Part shown: piece by piece, positions 55,564 to 64,000 of the stretch
Numbering within the stretch: the stretch's first letter is position 1
How the letters are laid out: each line of letters opens with the position of its first letter
Assembly (NCBI RefSeq): GCF_014192335.1
Contig: NZ_JACHXU010000027.1
Location: 1-64,000 of the forward strand
DNA: 64,000 nt
Source: Aporhodopirellula rubra
GTDB lineage: Bacteria > Planctomycetota > Planctomycetia > Pirellulales > Pirellulaceae
Direction: 5' to 3'
Notes under the pieces: model-generated
The model's database searches: none
The model's input: only the letters and a program-made list of their open reading frames with translations
What the model was told of the DNA's origin: nothing
Program-made: the position numbers and the translations under genes

Positions 55564-56475
55564 ATGTCAGATTACAGCCTCACTCACTTGAGACAGCTCG
55601 AGGCCGAGAGCATTCATATCTTCCGCGAAGTTGTCGCCGAGTTCGACAAGCCGGTCATGCTGTATTCCATCGGCAAGGACTCGGCGGTCTTGTTGCGATT
55701 GGCGTTGAAGGCATTCGCTCCGGCAAAGCTCCCGTTTCCTTTATTGCATGTCGATACGACCTACAAGTTCCGGGAGATGATCGAGCATCGCGAAAACTAT
55801 GTTCGTGGCGAATTGGGCCTCGACGTCCTCGTTCATACCAACGAAGAAGGGCTGAAGCTGAACATCCCGCCTTGGGAGGATAGCGAGCGGCACACCGAGT
55901 TGATGAAAACGGATGCGTTGAAAGCCGCCTTGGATAAATACCAATTCGATGCCGCCTTCGGTGGTGCTCGCCGCGACGAAGAGAAGAGTCGAGCCAAGGA
56001 ACGCGTCTTCAGCTTCCGCGACAAATCCCACCGATGGGATCCCAAGAACCAACGCCCCGAATTGTGGAACCTCTACAACGGACGCGTTAACAAGGGTGAG
56101 TCGATTCGCGTCTTCCCAATGAGTAATTGGACCGAACTCGATGTTTGGCAGTACATCCACTTGGAAAACATCCCAATCGTGCCGCTGTATCTTTCGGCGC
56201 CACGGAAGGTTGTCCGTCGCGATGGGATTCTGTTGATGCGAGACGACGACCGCATGCCACTGCTGCCCGGCGAAGTCGAAGAAACGAAAATGGTTCGTTT
56301 CCGAACGCTCGGTTGCTACCCGCTGTCGGGTGCCGTCGAGAGCGAAGCGGCGACGCTTCCCGAAGTCATTCAGGAAATGTTGCTGACCCGAACGAGTGAA
56401 CGACAAGGCCGCATCATCGACCAAGACGAGGGCGGTGTCGGCATGCAAAAGAAAAAAGAACGCGGATATTTCTAA
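55564..56475 (+). CDS. cysD: Sulfate adenylyltransferase subunit 2
   Basis: 303 residues, the usual CysD length. It forms ATP sulfurylase with CysN and makes APS from sulfate and ATP. PP-loop [17 protein letters not shown], family blocks [51 protein letters not shown] and [14 protein letters not shown]. Followed by cysNC after 134 bp, which contains no gene but a short variant of the ribosomal-region repeats (CAGTTCGCTGTTAGCC). Confidence 0.97.
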   Translation: MSDYSLTHLRQLEAESIHIFREVVAEFDKPVMLYSIGKDSAVLLRLALKAFAPAKLPFPLLHVDTTYKFREMIEHRENYVRGELGLDVLVHTNEEGLKLNIPPWEDSERHTELMKTDALKAALDKYQFDAAFGGARRDEEKSRAKERVFSFRDKSHRWDPKNQRPELWNLYNGRVNKGESIRVFPMSNWTELDVWQYIHLENIPIVPLYLSAPRKVVRRDGILLMRDDDRMPLLPGEVEETKMVRFRTLGCYPLSGAVESEAATLPEVIQEMLLTRTSERQGRIIDQDEGGVGMQKKKERGYF

Positions 56476-56609
56476 CTGCTTTGCGGCAGCCTTTCGCAGT
56501 TCGCTGTTAGCCAACGGCTTTCACGGCGAACGAATTTCCCCGAACCCGTCTCCCGTCACTTACAGTCTGCAGTTCGACGCTGGCAGCTGATCGTTAAAAG
56601 TTCCTTTCC

Positions 56610-58553
56610 ATGTCGCATCAATCTGACCTGATCGCTACCGATATTGACGCCTACTTGAAACAGCATGAGCAAAAACAGCTCCTGCGTTTCATCACCTGTG
56701 GCAGTGTCGACGACGGCAAGAGCACGCTCATCGGACGCTTGCTTTACGATTCCAAACTCGTCTATGAAGACGAACTCGCCAAGGTTCAAAGCGATTCGGT
56801 TCGCCAGGGGTCGGTTGCCGGCGGGTTCGATCCTTCGTTGTTTATGGACGGGCTCAAAGAGGAGCGTGAGCAGGGGATCACGATCGACGTGGCGTATCGC
56901 TACTACAGCACTGCGAAACGCAAATTCATCATCGCCGACACGCCTGGGCACGAGCAGTACACTCGTAACATGGCCACCGGGGCGAGTACCGCGGACCTGG
57001 CGATCATCTTGATCGACGCCCGGCATGGTGTGCTCACGCAGACTCGTCGTCACTCATTCATCGTTTCGCTGCTCGGTATCCGCCACGTTGTCGTCGCCGT
57101 CAATAAGATGGACTTGGTCGACTTCAGCGAAGACCGTTTCAACGAAATCTGTGCTGACTATCGTGCGTTCGCGGCACGCCTCGATCTGCCCGATTTGAAC
57201 TTTATCCCGATCAGCGCGCTTAACGGTGATAACGTTGTCGACCGCAGCGAATCCTCTCCGTGGTACACCGGCGCGACGTTGATGAATTTTCTCGAGACCG
57301 TTTACATCGGTTCGGATCGCAACCTGCAGGACTTCCGAATGCCGGTGCAATACGTGAACCGGCCCAACCTCAACTTCCGAGGTTTCTGTGGCACCATTTC
57401 ATCCGGCATCATCCGTCCGGGCGACGAGATTATGGTGCTGCCGAGTCGGCAGAAATCAAAGGTCAAACAGATTGTGACCTATGAGGGAGACGTCGAAGAA
57501 GCGTTTGCGCCTCTGTCGATCACCCTGACGCTCGAGGATGAGATCGATGCCAGTCGTGGAGACATGATCGTCCGCAGCGGTAACCTGCCTCGGAGTGAAT
57601 CGAGTGTCGAGGCGATGTTGGTTTGGATGGGCGAAGACGCGATGGTGCCCGGGAAGACTTACCTGATCAAGCACACCACGCAAACGTTGCCGGGTAACAT
57701 CCAAACGTTGAAATACCGTGTCGACGTCAATACGTTGCACCGAACTCCCGCCCCGACTCTTGAACTGAACGAAATCGGACGCGTGGCGATCGAGTTGTCC
57801 GCCCCGATTCACATGGACCCTTATCGACGCAACCGATCTACCGGTGCGTTTATCTTGGTCGATCGGATCACAAACTCCACCGTTGCCGCGGGGATGATTC
57901 TTGATCGCGGTGCGACCGGGAAAACGCGTTCGGTATGGGATGATGATATTGAGGCCGCGTCGGGTGACGAAGAGACGGAAGTCTCGGCCGTTTCGGCTGA
58001 AGAGCGAGCGGCACGGTTCGGTCAGAAACCCGCCACCGTTTTGCTCACCGGATTGACCGGCAGTGGAAAGACTTCCATCGCCAAAGCAGTCGAGCGGAGA
58101 CTGTTCGATGCGGGCCGCGCCGTTGCCGTGATCGATGGCGAGCAATTGCGTCGTGGACTTAGTCTCGATCTCGGATTCACCGCCGAAGACCGGAGCGAGA
58201 ATCTGCGTCGTGGTGGGCACCTCGCTCACACGCTCAACGAAGCCGGATTGATCTGTTTGGCGTCGATGGTCGCGCCTGCTGAAGGCGTTCGACAAAAGGT
58301 CGGTAAACTGATCGGGGACACGCGCTATCTTGTGGTCCACGTCGCCACGCCTTTGGAAGTTTGCCGCGAACGCGATACCAAAGGTCAGTATGCGAAAGCG
58401 GACGCGGGTGAGTTGTTGAACTTCCCTGGTGTCACTGCCGAGTATGAGCCACCTTCCTCGCCGGACCTCGTTGTGGATGCCTCGGCGTCGTCGATCAGCG
58501 AATGTTCCGACGCGATTATTGAGTTGCTGAAGGCTCGCGAGTTTATCAAATGA
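56610..58553 (+). CDS. cysNC: Bifunctional sulfate adenylyltransferase subunit 1 / adenylylsulfate kinase
   Basis: 647 residues. GTPase half: [47 protein letters not shown]; then the EF-Tu-like beta barrels with [17 protein letters not shown]. The APS kinase half starts near residue 475: [39 protein letters not shown] and [17 protein letters not shown]. At the position of the phosphoserine of CysC (SP) the sequence is [10 protein letters not shown], with Ala in place of Ser. The enzyme makes PAPS. It is preceded by cysD and overlaps the M3 peptidase gene by 4 bp. Confidence 0.96.
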   Translation: MSHQSDLIATDIDAYLKQHEQKQLLRFITCGSVDDGKSTLIGRLLYDSKLVYEDELAKVQSDSVRQGSVAGGFDPSLFMDGLKEEREQGITIDVAYRYYSTAKRKFIIADTPGHEQYTRNMATGASTADLAIILIDARHGVLTQTRRHSFIVSLLGIRHVVVAVNKMDLVDFSEDRFNEICADYRAFAARLDLPDLNFIPISALNGDNVVDRSESSPWYTGATLMNFLETVYIGSDRNLQDFRMPVQYVNRPNLNFRGFCGTISSGIIRPGDEIMVLPSRQKSKVKQIVTYEGDVEEAFAPLSITLTLEDEIDASRGDMIVRSGNLPRSESSVEAMLVWMGEDAMVPGKTYLIKHTTQTLPGNIQTLKYRVDVNTLHRTPAPTLELNEIGRVAIELSAPIHMDPYRRNRSTGAFILVDRITNSTVAAGMILDRGATGKTRSVWDDDIEAASGDEETEVSAVSAEERAARFGQKPATVLLTGLTGSGKTSIAKAVERRLFDAGRAVAVIDGEQLRRGLSLDLGFTAEDRSENLRRGGHLAHTLNEAGLICLASMVAPAEGVRQKVGKLIGDTRYLVVHVATPLEVCRERDTKGQYAKADAGELLNFPGVTAEYEPPSSPDLVVDASASSISECSDAIIELLKAREFIK

Positions 58554-60763
58554 AGCATCGTTCTCTCGCCACTCTCTTGATGATATCGGCCGGTGCCGTT
58601 GCATCGGCCGCGCCACCCGCCTCATCCGATCCAACCGAGAAGCCCGTGACTGTCACGCCCGAAACCGTGAAAACCTCTCCGCTGTTGACTCCTTGGACTG
58701 GTCCGTACGGTGGGGTCCCGCCGTTCAAGAGTGTGCGTGTTGACGAATTTTCAGCCGCATTTGATCTCGCGATTGAACAAGCGAACCAGGATATCGAGGC
58801 GATCGCAAATAATCCTGAACCACCCACGTTCGAGAACACGCTCTTGGCTCTCGAAATGGCAGGCGAAACGCTTGACCGACTCGAAACGGTGTTCGACGTT
58901 CACGCTTCCAATTTGAACGTCGGGCCGATTCCCGATATCGAAAGGGCCGTCAGTCCCAAGCTTTCTGCTCATGCTGACTCGATCACCCAAAACCGAAAGC
59001 TGTTCGCGCGAATCGAATCGATCCACAGCGACGTCTTCGAAAAGAAAACGGTCGAACTGAACGATGACGCTCGGCGATTGCTCGATGAAACCCACAAGGA
59101 TTTCATCCGCATGGGCGCACGCCTGTCCGAGGCAGACAAAGCGAAATTGTCGCAAATCAACTCGCGACTCGCTCGACTGTTCACCGACTTCAATCAGAAC
59201 GTGCTCGAGGAAGAAAAGGGGCACGTCACGTGGATCGATGATGAGAGTGGTCTCGCCGGATTGTCCGAATCGGCGATCGAGTCGATGGCGGCTGCTGCCA
59301 AAGAGAAAGGCGGCAAGTCGGCGTACGCCGTGACTAACACGCGGTCGTCGATGGACCCGTTTTTAACTTATGCCGAGAATCGCGATTTGCGAGAAAAGGT
59401 ATGGCGTAATTTCTACTATCGCTGTGACAACGGCGGTCAGTACGACAACAAGAATATCATTCGTGAGATTCTGCATTTGCGTGGTCAGCGCGCCGAATTG
59501 CTCGGCTATCCCACGCACGCGCATTGGCGGATGGAATCCACCATGGCGGCCCAGCCCGAAGCGGCGATGGAATTGATGATGAAGGTTTGGCATCCTGCGA
59601 TCGCACGGGTTGCTGACGAAGTCGCTGATATGCAGCGAATCGCTGACGCCGAAGCGTCCGCCGCGGGGACTCCGAAGATCAAGATCGAACCTTGGGACTA
59701 TCGCTTCTATGCGGAGAAGGTCCGCAAGGAGAAATACGATCTCGACATGGCAGAAGTACGCCCCTACCTGCAGCTGGACAAAATGCGTGAGGCGATGATG
59801 TACTGCGCCGAACGTTTGTTCGATTTGCAGTTTGAACGCGTGTCAGGTCTGCCGACATTCCACCCCGACGTGACCGTCTACGAAGTCACGCGAGGCGGCG
59901 AGCACGTCGGGTTGTTCTATCTCGATCCGTTTGCCCGTGAAGGAAAACGAAGCGGCGCCTGGATGACCGATTATCGCGAGCAATCCGGAGTCGGGCTCTC
60001 CGCAGACGACCGCAGTATTCCTGTTAGCACACCGATCGTATCAAACAACAGTAACTTCATTGCGTCATCAGGGGACGGTCCGATTTTGATCTCCTGGGAC
60101 GATGCGACGACGCTGTTTCATGAGTTCGGCCACGCTCTTCATGGGCTGTCCAGTCGTGTGCGGTACCCTTCGCAATCCGGCACCAACGTCGCTCGCGATT
60201 TTGTGGAGTTCCCGTCGCAAATCCTGGAACACTGGCTGTCGACGCCGGACGTGCTGAGCAAATTCGCGACGCATTATGAAACCGGCGAGCCGATGCCGGC
60301 GGACTTGCTCGAGAAGATTCAACGCTCGGCCAAATTCAATAGCGGATTCGAAACAACCGAGTATCTCGCGTGTGCGATTCTCGACATGAAGTTGCACGAA
60401 ACCGATGCGAGTGAGATCGACATCAGGCAATTCGAGTCCGAACAACTCGCCGCGATTGGAATGCCGAGCGAATTGCCGATGCGGCACCGGTTGCCTCACT
60501 TCAGCCACCTGTTCAGCAGCGATGCGTATTCGGCAGGTTATTACAGCTACCTATGGAGCGACGCGTTGACGGCGGATGCTGCGGAGATGTTCGAGCAGTC
60601 CGGCGGTGGTTACTTCGACGAGACCGTTGCCGGGAAGTTGCGAGATCATGTACTTAGCGTCGGTAACACGATCGATCCGGCCGAAACGTATCGTGCGTTT
60701 CGTGGACGTGACGTCGACACGGCGGCGCTACTGAGAAAACGCGGCTTCGGATCGGCTGAGTAA
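58550..60763 (+). CDS. Secreted M3-family oligopeptidase (Dcp-like)
   Basis: 737 residues. An N-terminal signal peptide ([19 protein letters not shown]) predicts export, whereas bacterial oligopeptidase A and Dcp are often cytoplasmic or periplasmic. The zinc site is [20 protein letters not shown] (HExxH with catalytic Glu) with the third ligand Glu in [13 protein letters not shown]. Also MTDYREQSG and the conserved [17 protein letters not shown]. Size and motifs match peptidyl-dipeptidase/M3A proteins. It starts 4 bp inside the cysNC gene, so it is cotranscribed with sulfate activation genes; the reason is unclear. Confidence 0.92.
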   Translation: MKHRSLATLLMISAGAVASAAPPASSDPTEKPVTVTPETVKTSPLLTPWTGPYGGVPPFKSVRVDEFSAAFDLAIEQANQDIEAIANNPEPPTFENTLLALEMAGETLDRLETVFDVHASNLNVGPIPDIERAVSPKLSAHADSITQNRKLFARIESIHSDVFEKKTVELNDDARRLLDETHKDFIRMGARLSEADKAKLSQINSRLARLFTDFNQNVLEEEKGHVTWIDDESGLAGLSESAIESMAAAAKEKGGKSAYAVTNTRSSMDPFLTYAENRDLREKVWRNFYYRCDNGGQYDNKNIIREILHLRGQRAELLGYPTHAHWRMESTMAAQPEAAMELMMKVWHPAIARVADEVADMQRIADAEASAAGTPKIKIEPWDYRFYAEKVRKEKYDLDMAEVRPYLQLDKMREAMMYCAERLFDLQFERVSGLPTFHPDVTVYEVTRGGEHVGLFYLDPFAREGKRSGAWMTDYREQSGVGLSADDRSIPVSTPIVSNNSNFIASSGDGPILISWDDATTLFHEFGHALHGLSSRVRYPSQSGTNVARDFVEFPSQILEHWLSTPDVLSKFATHYETGEPMPADLLEKIQRSAKFNSGFETTEYLACAILDMKLHETDASEIDIRQFESEQLAAIGMPSELPMRHRLPHFSHLFSSDAYSAGYYSYLWSDALTADAAEMFEQSGGGYFDETVAGKLRDHVLSVGNTIDPAETYRAFRGRDVDTAALLRKRGFGSAE

Positions 60764-60787
60764 GCTACGAGTAACCGTGTATGTCGC

Positions 60788-60819
60788 AATCGGACCGTGA
60801 TCACGGTCCGATTTTTTTT
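60788..60819 (+). terminator. Intrinsic terminator after the M3 peptidase gene
   Basis: A 26-bp perfect palindrome (60788-60813) followed by a T-run to 60819. It starts 25 bp after the stop codon and ends the cysD-cysNC-peptidase unit. Confidence 0.92.
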
Positions 60820-60880
60820 GGGCATTGCCGTTTTTCGCGACGCCGACCGAAATGTTCGGCGACGCGATTTTCGGCTCGTT

Positions 60881-62737
60881 TTAGGTGACGCTGACGCGGG
60901 CGAAGTCGCGAACGTCGTTTTCGATCGCACGAATACGATCGGCCAGTTTCGTGGACGCGGCCTCGAGGTCCTGCGATTCCGCAGCGTCCAAACGTGTGAA
61001 GATGTAGAACTTCACTTTCGGTTCGGTGCCGCTCGGCCGAACGGCGACGTAGTTCCCCTCTTCCTCCATGTCCATGATGATCAGGTTTCCGACCGGGCCT
61101 TCGAGCGGCGCGGTTTCGGGGGATTCTGAAATCGTGGTAACGGTCTGGTTTTGGTAGTCGCGGACTTGTTTGATCGCCATACCACCAAGGCTCTTCGGCG
61201 GAGCTTCGCGGAACGCTTTCATTAGCGACTTCATCGCCGCCATGCCTTCGCTGCCTTCCATGAAGACGTTGATCAGGTTTTCGCTGTGGTAGCCGTAACG
61301 CTGATACAGTTCCCCGAGGTAGTCGTGCATCGACTGCCCTTTGGCTTTCAATTCGGCCGCCAATTCGCTAGCCAACATGCAGGCGACGGCGCCGTCTTTG
61401 TCGCGTGCGTAAGAACCGACGAGATATCCGTGTGATTCTTCACAGCCGTAGAGGAAATCTTCTGGGCCTTCGCGGTCCATGGCTTCGGCGATGTACTTGT
61501 ATCCGACCAGGAGGTCGCCGACACAGCGAGCGCCGTGTGCCGTCGCGATGCGTCGAACGAGTTCGGTCGTGACCAGCGTTTTAACCACGTAGGAGCGATC
61601 GTTGATCTTTCCGGCGGTGGCGGACTTATCGAGCACGTAGTTGGCCAGGAGTGCCGCGATTTGGTTGCCAGTGAACGTGCCCCACTCGCCGGCGGTGTCG
61701 GTTGTCTTCGGGGCGGCAATGCCGAGGCGGTCGCAGTCCGGGTCCGTTGCCATGACCAAGTCAAAACCTTCGATACGGGCCTGTTCGATCGGCTTTTCGA
61801 AAACGGCTGAGTTTTCGGGGTTGGAAACGTGTCCCGGTACATTGGGAAAGTCGCCACTAGGTTGGCGATGGGGTTCGTACACCGTGACGCTTTCGAAACC
61901 GTCGCGTTGCAGCAGCGGAACCACAGCAGCCTCACCAACACCATGCAGCGGTGAGTAAAGGATTCGCACTTCACGCGGTCCTGAAAAACTGCATGCCGAG
62001 GCGGCATCGAGGAACGCGGCGTCAATTTTGTCGGTGACGATTTCGATTTGGCCGTCTTTCAACGCCTGTTCAAAATTGCCACGTTTGATTTCTTGGCAAC
62101 TCATGACGCCGTCGATGATCGCTTTATCGTGCGGCGGCAAAACTTGAGCACCGCTGGACCAGTAAACTTTGACCGCGTTGTCGCTCGGTGGGTTGTGGCT
62201 GGCGGTGACCATGATGCCGCAATCACATTCGAGGTAGCGAACCGCGAATGAGAGTTGGGGTGTGGCGCGATAGTCGTCGAGCAAGTAAACCTTGATTCCT
62301 GCGGCGACCATGACTTCGGCACACAATTCGGTGAAGTGTCGCGAGCGATGTCGGGTGTCGTAGGCGATCGCACACGAGAGTGGCTTCTTTCCGCCGTGAT
62401 ATTTGACGACGTAGTCAGCGAGACCTTGGGCACTTTCGCCGATCGTCCGGTCGTTGATGGCGTTGGATCCGATTTCATACATCCGTCCGCGTCGGCCACC
62501 GGTACCGAACGGGATGATCGTCCAAAAAACGTCATCGAGTTTTTGCCACTGTTCTTCGTCGATGTGCCGGAGCACGCTGTCGCGATATTCGCGGTACCGG
62601 TTCTCCGTCAACCAGCAACGGATGTTTTCCGCCGCACCGGTGGTGATGCGTTCTTCCTGCACGGCCTGTTCGACGTGGGCCAATGCGGTTTGGACGCGAG
62701 GAGAATCGGGGGCTGCGGGCTCGGGCATCGTTGACAT
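60881..62737 (-). CDS. Phosphohexomutase (phosphoglucomutase/phosphomannomutase family)
   Basis: 618 residues. Catalytic loop TASHNPPSDNAVKVYWSSG with Ser, metal loop DPDCDRLGIA, sugar-binding GCEESHGYLVG, and phosphate-binding RPSGTEPKVKFY, in the canonical order. The N-terminal 70 residues (EQAVQEERITTGAAENI) and WTIIPFGTGGRRGRMYEIGS are like PGM/PMM of the larger type. It interconverts sugar 1- and 6-phosphates. Which hexose is preferred cannot be told. ATG at 62737. Confidence 0.93.
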   Translation of the reverse strand: MSTMPEPAAPDSPRVQTALAHVEQAVQEERITTGAAENIRCWLTENRYREYRDSVLRHIDEEQWQKLDDVFWTIIPFGTGGRRGRMYEIGSNAINDRTIGESAQGLADYVVKYHGGKKPLSCAIAYDTRHRSRHFTELCAEVMVAAGIKVYLLDDYRATPQLSFAVRYLECDCGIMVTASHNPPSDNAVKVYWSSGAQVLPPHDKAIIDGVMSCQEIKRGNFEQALKDGQIEIVTDKIDAAFLDAASACSFSGPREVRILYSPLHGVGEAAVVPLLQRDGFESVTVYEPHRQPSGDFPNVPGHVSNPENSAVFEKPIEQARIEGFDLVMATDPDCDRLGIAAPKTTDTAGEWGTFTGNQIAALLANYVLDKSATAGKINDRSYVVKTLVTTELVRRIATAHGARCVGDLLVGYKYIAEAMDREGPEDFLYGCEESHGYLVGSYARDKDGAVACMLASELAAELKAKGQSMHDYLGELYQRYGYHSENLINVFMEGSEGMAAMKSLMKAFREAPPKSLGGMAIKQVRDYQNQTVTTISESPETAPLEGPVGNLIIMDMEEEGNYVAVRPSGTEPKVKFYIFTRLDAAESQDLEAASTKLADRIRAIENDVRDFARVSVT

Positions 62738-62947
62738 GAGAAGGTTCAGCTTGGTTGAAGGAAAATAGAAACGTGGACCTGAGCGTCGGACCGACTACCG
62801 CCGACCGAACGATGTTCGTCTAGCCTTTGCAGGCATTGTTCCATCGGCCAGTTTAGAACTTTCCACGCCCATCGACCAGTTGCTGATCGGCTCCCGCAAT
62901 TGCTAGCCGAGTTTGCCGGCAAGGCTCAATTGGTAGACCAAATTGAA
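62738..62947. other. Spacer between the mutase and ABC genes
   Basis: 210 bp on the minus strand side, carrying the mutase promoter. Nothing further recognised. Confidence 0.35.
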
Positions 62948-63874
62948 TTAGCTGACCAAACCTTGGGTCACGGTCATGAAGACGTCCTCGAGCGTCGGGT
63001 CGCGGTCGTTGAAGGATCGCATTTTGACGCCTTGTTGAATCAAGTACTCGAGCAGTTGGGCCAAACCTTCATCATCGGTCTCGAGTTCCGCGATCACGCG
63101 GTCAGGTCGGATCTCCAAATCACGCAGCGCCGGGCTGCTTCGGAGGATTGAAATGCCCGCATCGCCGTTTTCGGTGAATGATATCTCCACCATCCGGTTG
63201 CGGCGGATTTGGCGGTACACCGAATCGATCGGACCGTGCATCAGCAATTGGCCTCGTTCGATGATTCCGATGGACGTGCAGCAGTCGGCCAATTCGGTCA
63301 AAATGTGACTGCTGATCAAAATTGTTTTGCCCATTTTTCTGAGCTCTTTGAGCAGCGCCTTCACTTCGACACGGGCCCGCGGGTCCAGTCCGCTGGCAGG
63401 TTCATCAAGAATTAATACTGGCGGATCGTGGACGAGCGTTTTCGCGAGACAGAGTCTCTGTTTCATTCCGCGGGAGAGCCCGTTTACGAAATCATCGCGT
63501 TTGTGTCCGAGATCCAGCAGTTCGAGCACGTTGTCGATAATCGGGCCTCGTGCGGTGCGAGCGATGCCGTACGCTACTGCGAAAAAATCGAGAAATTCCC
63601 AAACCCGCATCCCGTCGTAGACCCCGAAGTTGTCGGGCATGTAGCCGATCGAACGACGCACGCCCATCGGATCACCCATCACGTCGAATCCGGCCACCTC
63701 GCCGCGTCCGCGGGTGGCTTTGAGAAGGGTCGCGAGGAAACGAATCGTCGTGCTTTTGCCCGCTCCGTTAGGGCCGATGAAGCCGAACGTCTCTCCTGCC
63801 TCGATTTGCAAATCGATGTTCTCGACGGCGGTGAATTCACCGTAGTCTTTGCCGAAACCTTCGAGCGTGATCAT
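62948..63874 (-). CDS. ABC transporter ATP-binding protein
   Basis: 308 residues. Walker A GPNGAGKSTTI, Q-loop YMPDNFGVYDG (Pro/Asp, no Gln), signature LSRGMKQRL, Walker B VLILDEPASGLD, H-loop SSHILTELADC. It matches the multidrug/Na+ exporter NatA-type group (LSRGMKQRLCLAKTLVHDPP). The C-terminal part (about 215-308) is an accessory domain, ending in DVFMTVTQGLVS. No permease is in the window on the downstream side; a partner may lie beyond the right end. The gene has no neighbour between it and the mutase gene. Confidence 0.9.
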   Translation of the reverse strand: MITLEGFGKDYGEFTAVENIDLQIEAGETFGFIGPNGAGKSTTIRFLATLLKATRGRGEVAGFDVMGDPMGVRRSIGYMPDNFGVYDGMRVWEFLDFFAVAYGIARTARGPIIDNVLELLDLGHKRDDFVNGLSRGMKQRLCLAKTLVHDPPVLILDEPASGLDPRARVEVKALLKELRKMGKTILISSHILTELADCCTSIGIIERGQLLMHGPIDSVYRQIRRNRMVEISFTENGDAGISILRSSPALRDLEIRPDRVIAELETDDEGLAQLLEYLIQQGVKMRSFNDRDPTLEDVFMTVTQGLVS

Positions 63875-64000
63875 GGAGTGTTCTTTGATTCGGCTGGAAC
63901 GAAGTAGAGACCGATTGCCGGTGAAGCGGTCCCGGGAAACCGGTTCTTGCTCCTGTTTAACTCACCGCCCTTCCCTGTGCAACGTTGTTGCCTTTCCCGT

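Overview
The window reads as a chromosomal segment of a planctomycete, most likely a Rhodopirellula-type member of the Pirellulaceae. This rests on the gene content: DUF1571 protein, paired YHS-type secreted protein, VWA/amidotransferase-like membrane protein, FecR-type fragment, flotillin FloA and several families I know mainly from planctomycetes. Weak or absent Shine-Dalgarno sites, frequent GTG/TTG starts and moderately high GC fit as well. No phage, transposase, CRISPR array or plasmid gene was seen. This is core genome mixed with lineage-specific membrane genes.

Layout. 0.2-3.8 kb: Tat-exported DUF1571 protein (-), secreted double-YHS protein (+), malQ (-). 4.4-12.7 kb: rpoB and rpoC (+), separated by 233 bp holding a strong hairpin and closed by an intrinsic terminator. 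12.7-16.3 kb: a gene-poor stretch with a FecR-like fragment, then an RlmA-like methyltransferase and an exported Ntn amidase (both -). 16.4-22.4 kb (-): hpf, ptsN, HPr, Enzyme I, DUF2344 protein and RNase E/G, a regulatory phosphotransferase chain beside RNA and ribosome control. 22.9-30.1 kb: small basic protein, agmatine deiminase, mgtE, RDD protein (-), arfB, UVR-motif protein and a RegB/RegA-type redox two-component pair. 30.1-41.8 kb: 1028-aa VWA protein, MFS nucleoside-type permease, ABC ATPase with a permease/CPBP-protease fusion, two alpha/beta hydrolases, a small unknown protein and floA. 42.1-49.6 kb: a membrane-tethered HTH protein with a very long acidic linker, a signal-anchored unknown, and a three-gene ExbB/ExbD-like operon. 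49.8-54.1 kb (-): tRNA-Thr, Tyr, Gly, Thr, tuf, tRNA-Trp, secE, nusG, rplK. 54.6-60.8 kb (+): rsmG, cysD, cysNC and an M3 oligopeptidase. 60.9-63.9 kb (-): a phosphohexomutase and an ABC ATPase.

The most unusual system is the operon at 44.8-49.6 kb. A MotA/TolQ/ExbB-type channel is followed, with two 4-bp overlaps, by two different proteins that each have one ExbD/TolR-like N-terminal helix and coiled coil. The second keeps the Phe-Leu-Asp proton-carrying position; the first has Ala there (Pro-Phe-Leu-Ala). This suggests an asymmetric, heteromeric proton-driven stator carrying large planctomycete-specific periplasmic domains instead of TonB, Pal or OmpA partners.

The tRNA-Thr(UGU)-Tyr(GUA)-Gly(UCC)-Thr(GGU)-tuf block matches the E. 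coli thrU-tyrU-glyT-thrT-tufB arrangement, including anticodons. The usual continuation rplK-rplA-rplJ-rplL-rpoB-rpoC is broken: rplK ends its cluster, rplA/J/L are absent from the window, and rpoBC lies about 45 kb away on the other strand.

All calls are from reading the sequence and translations only; no database search was run.
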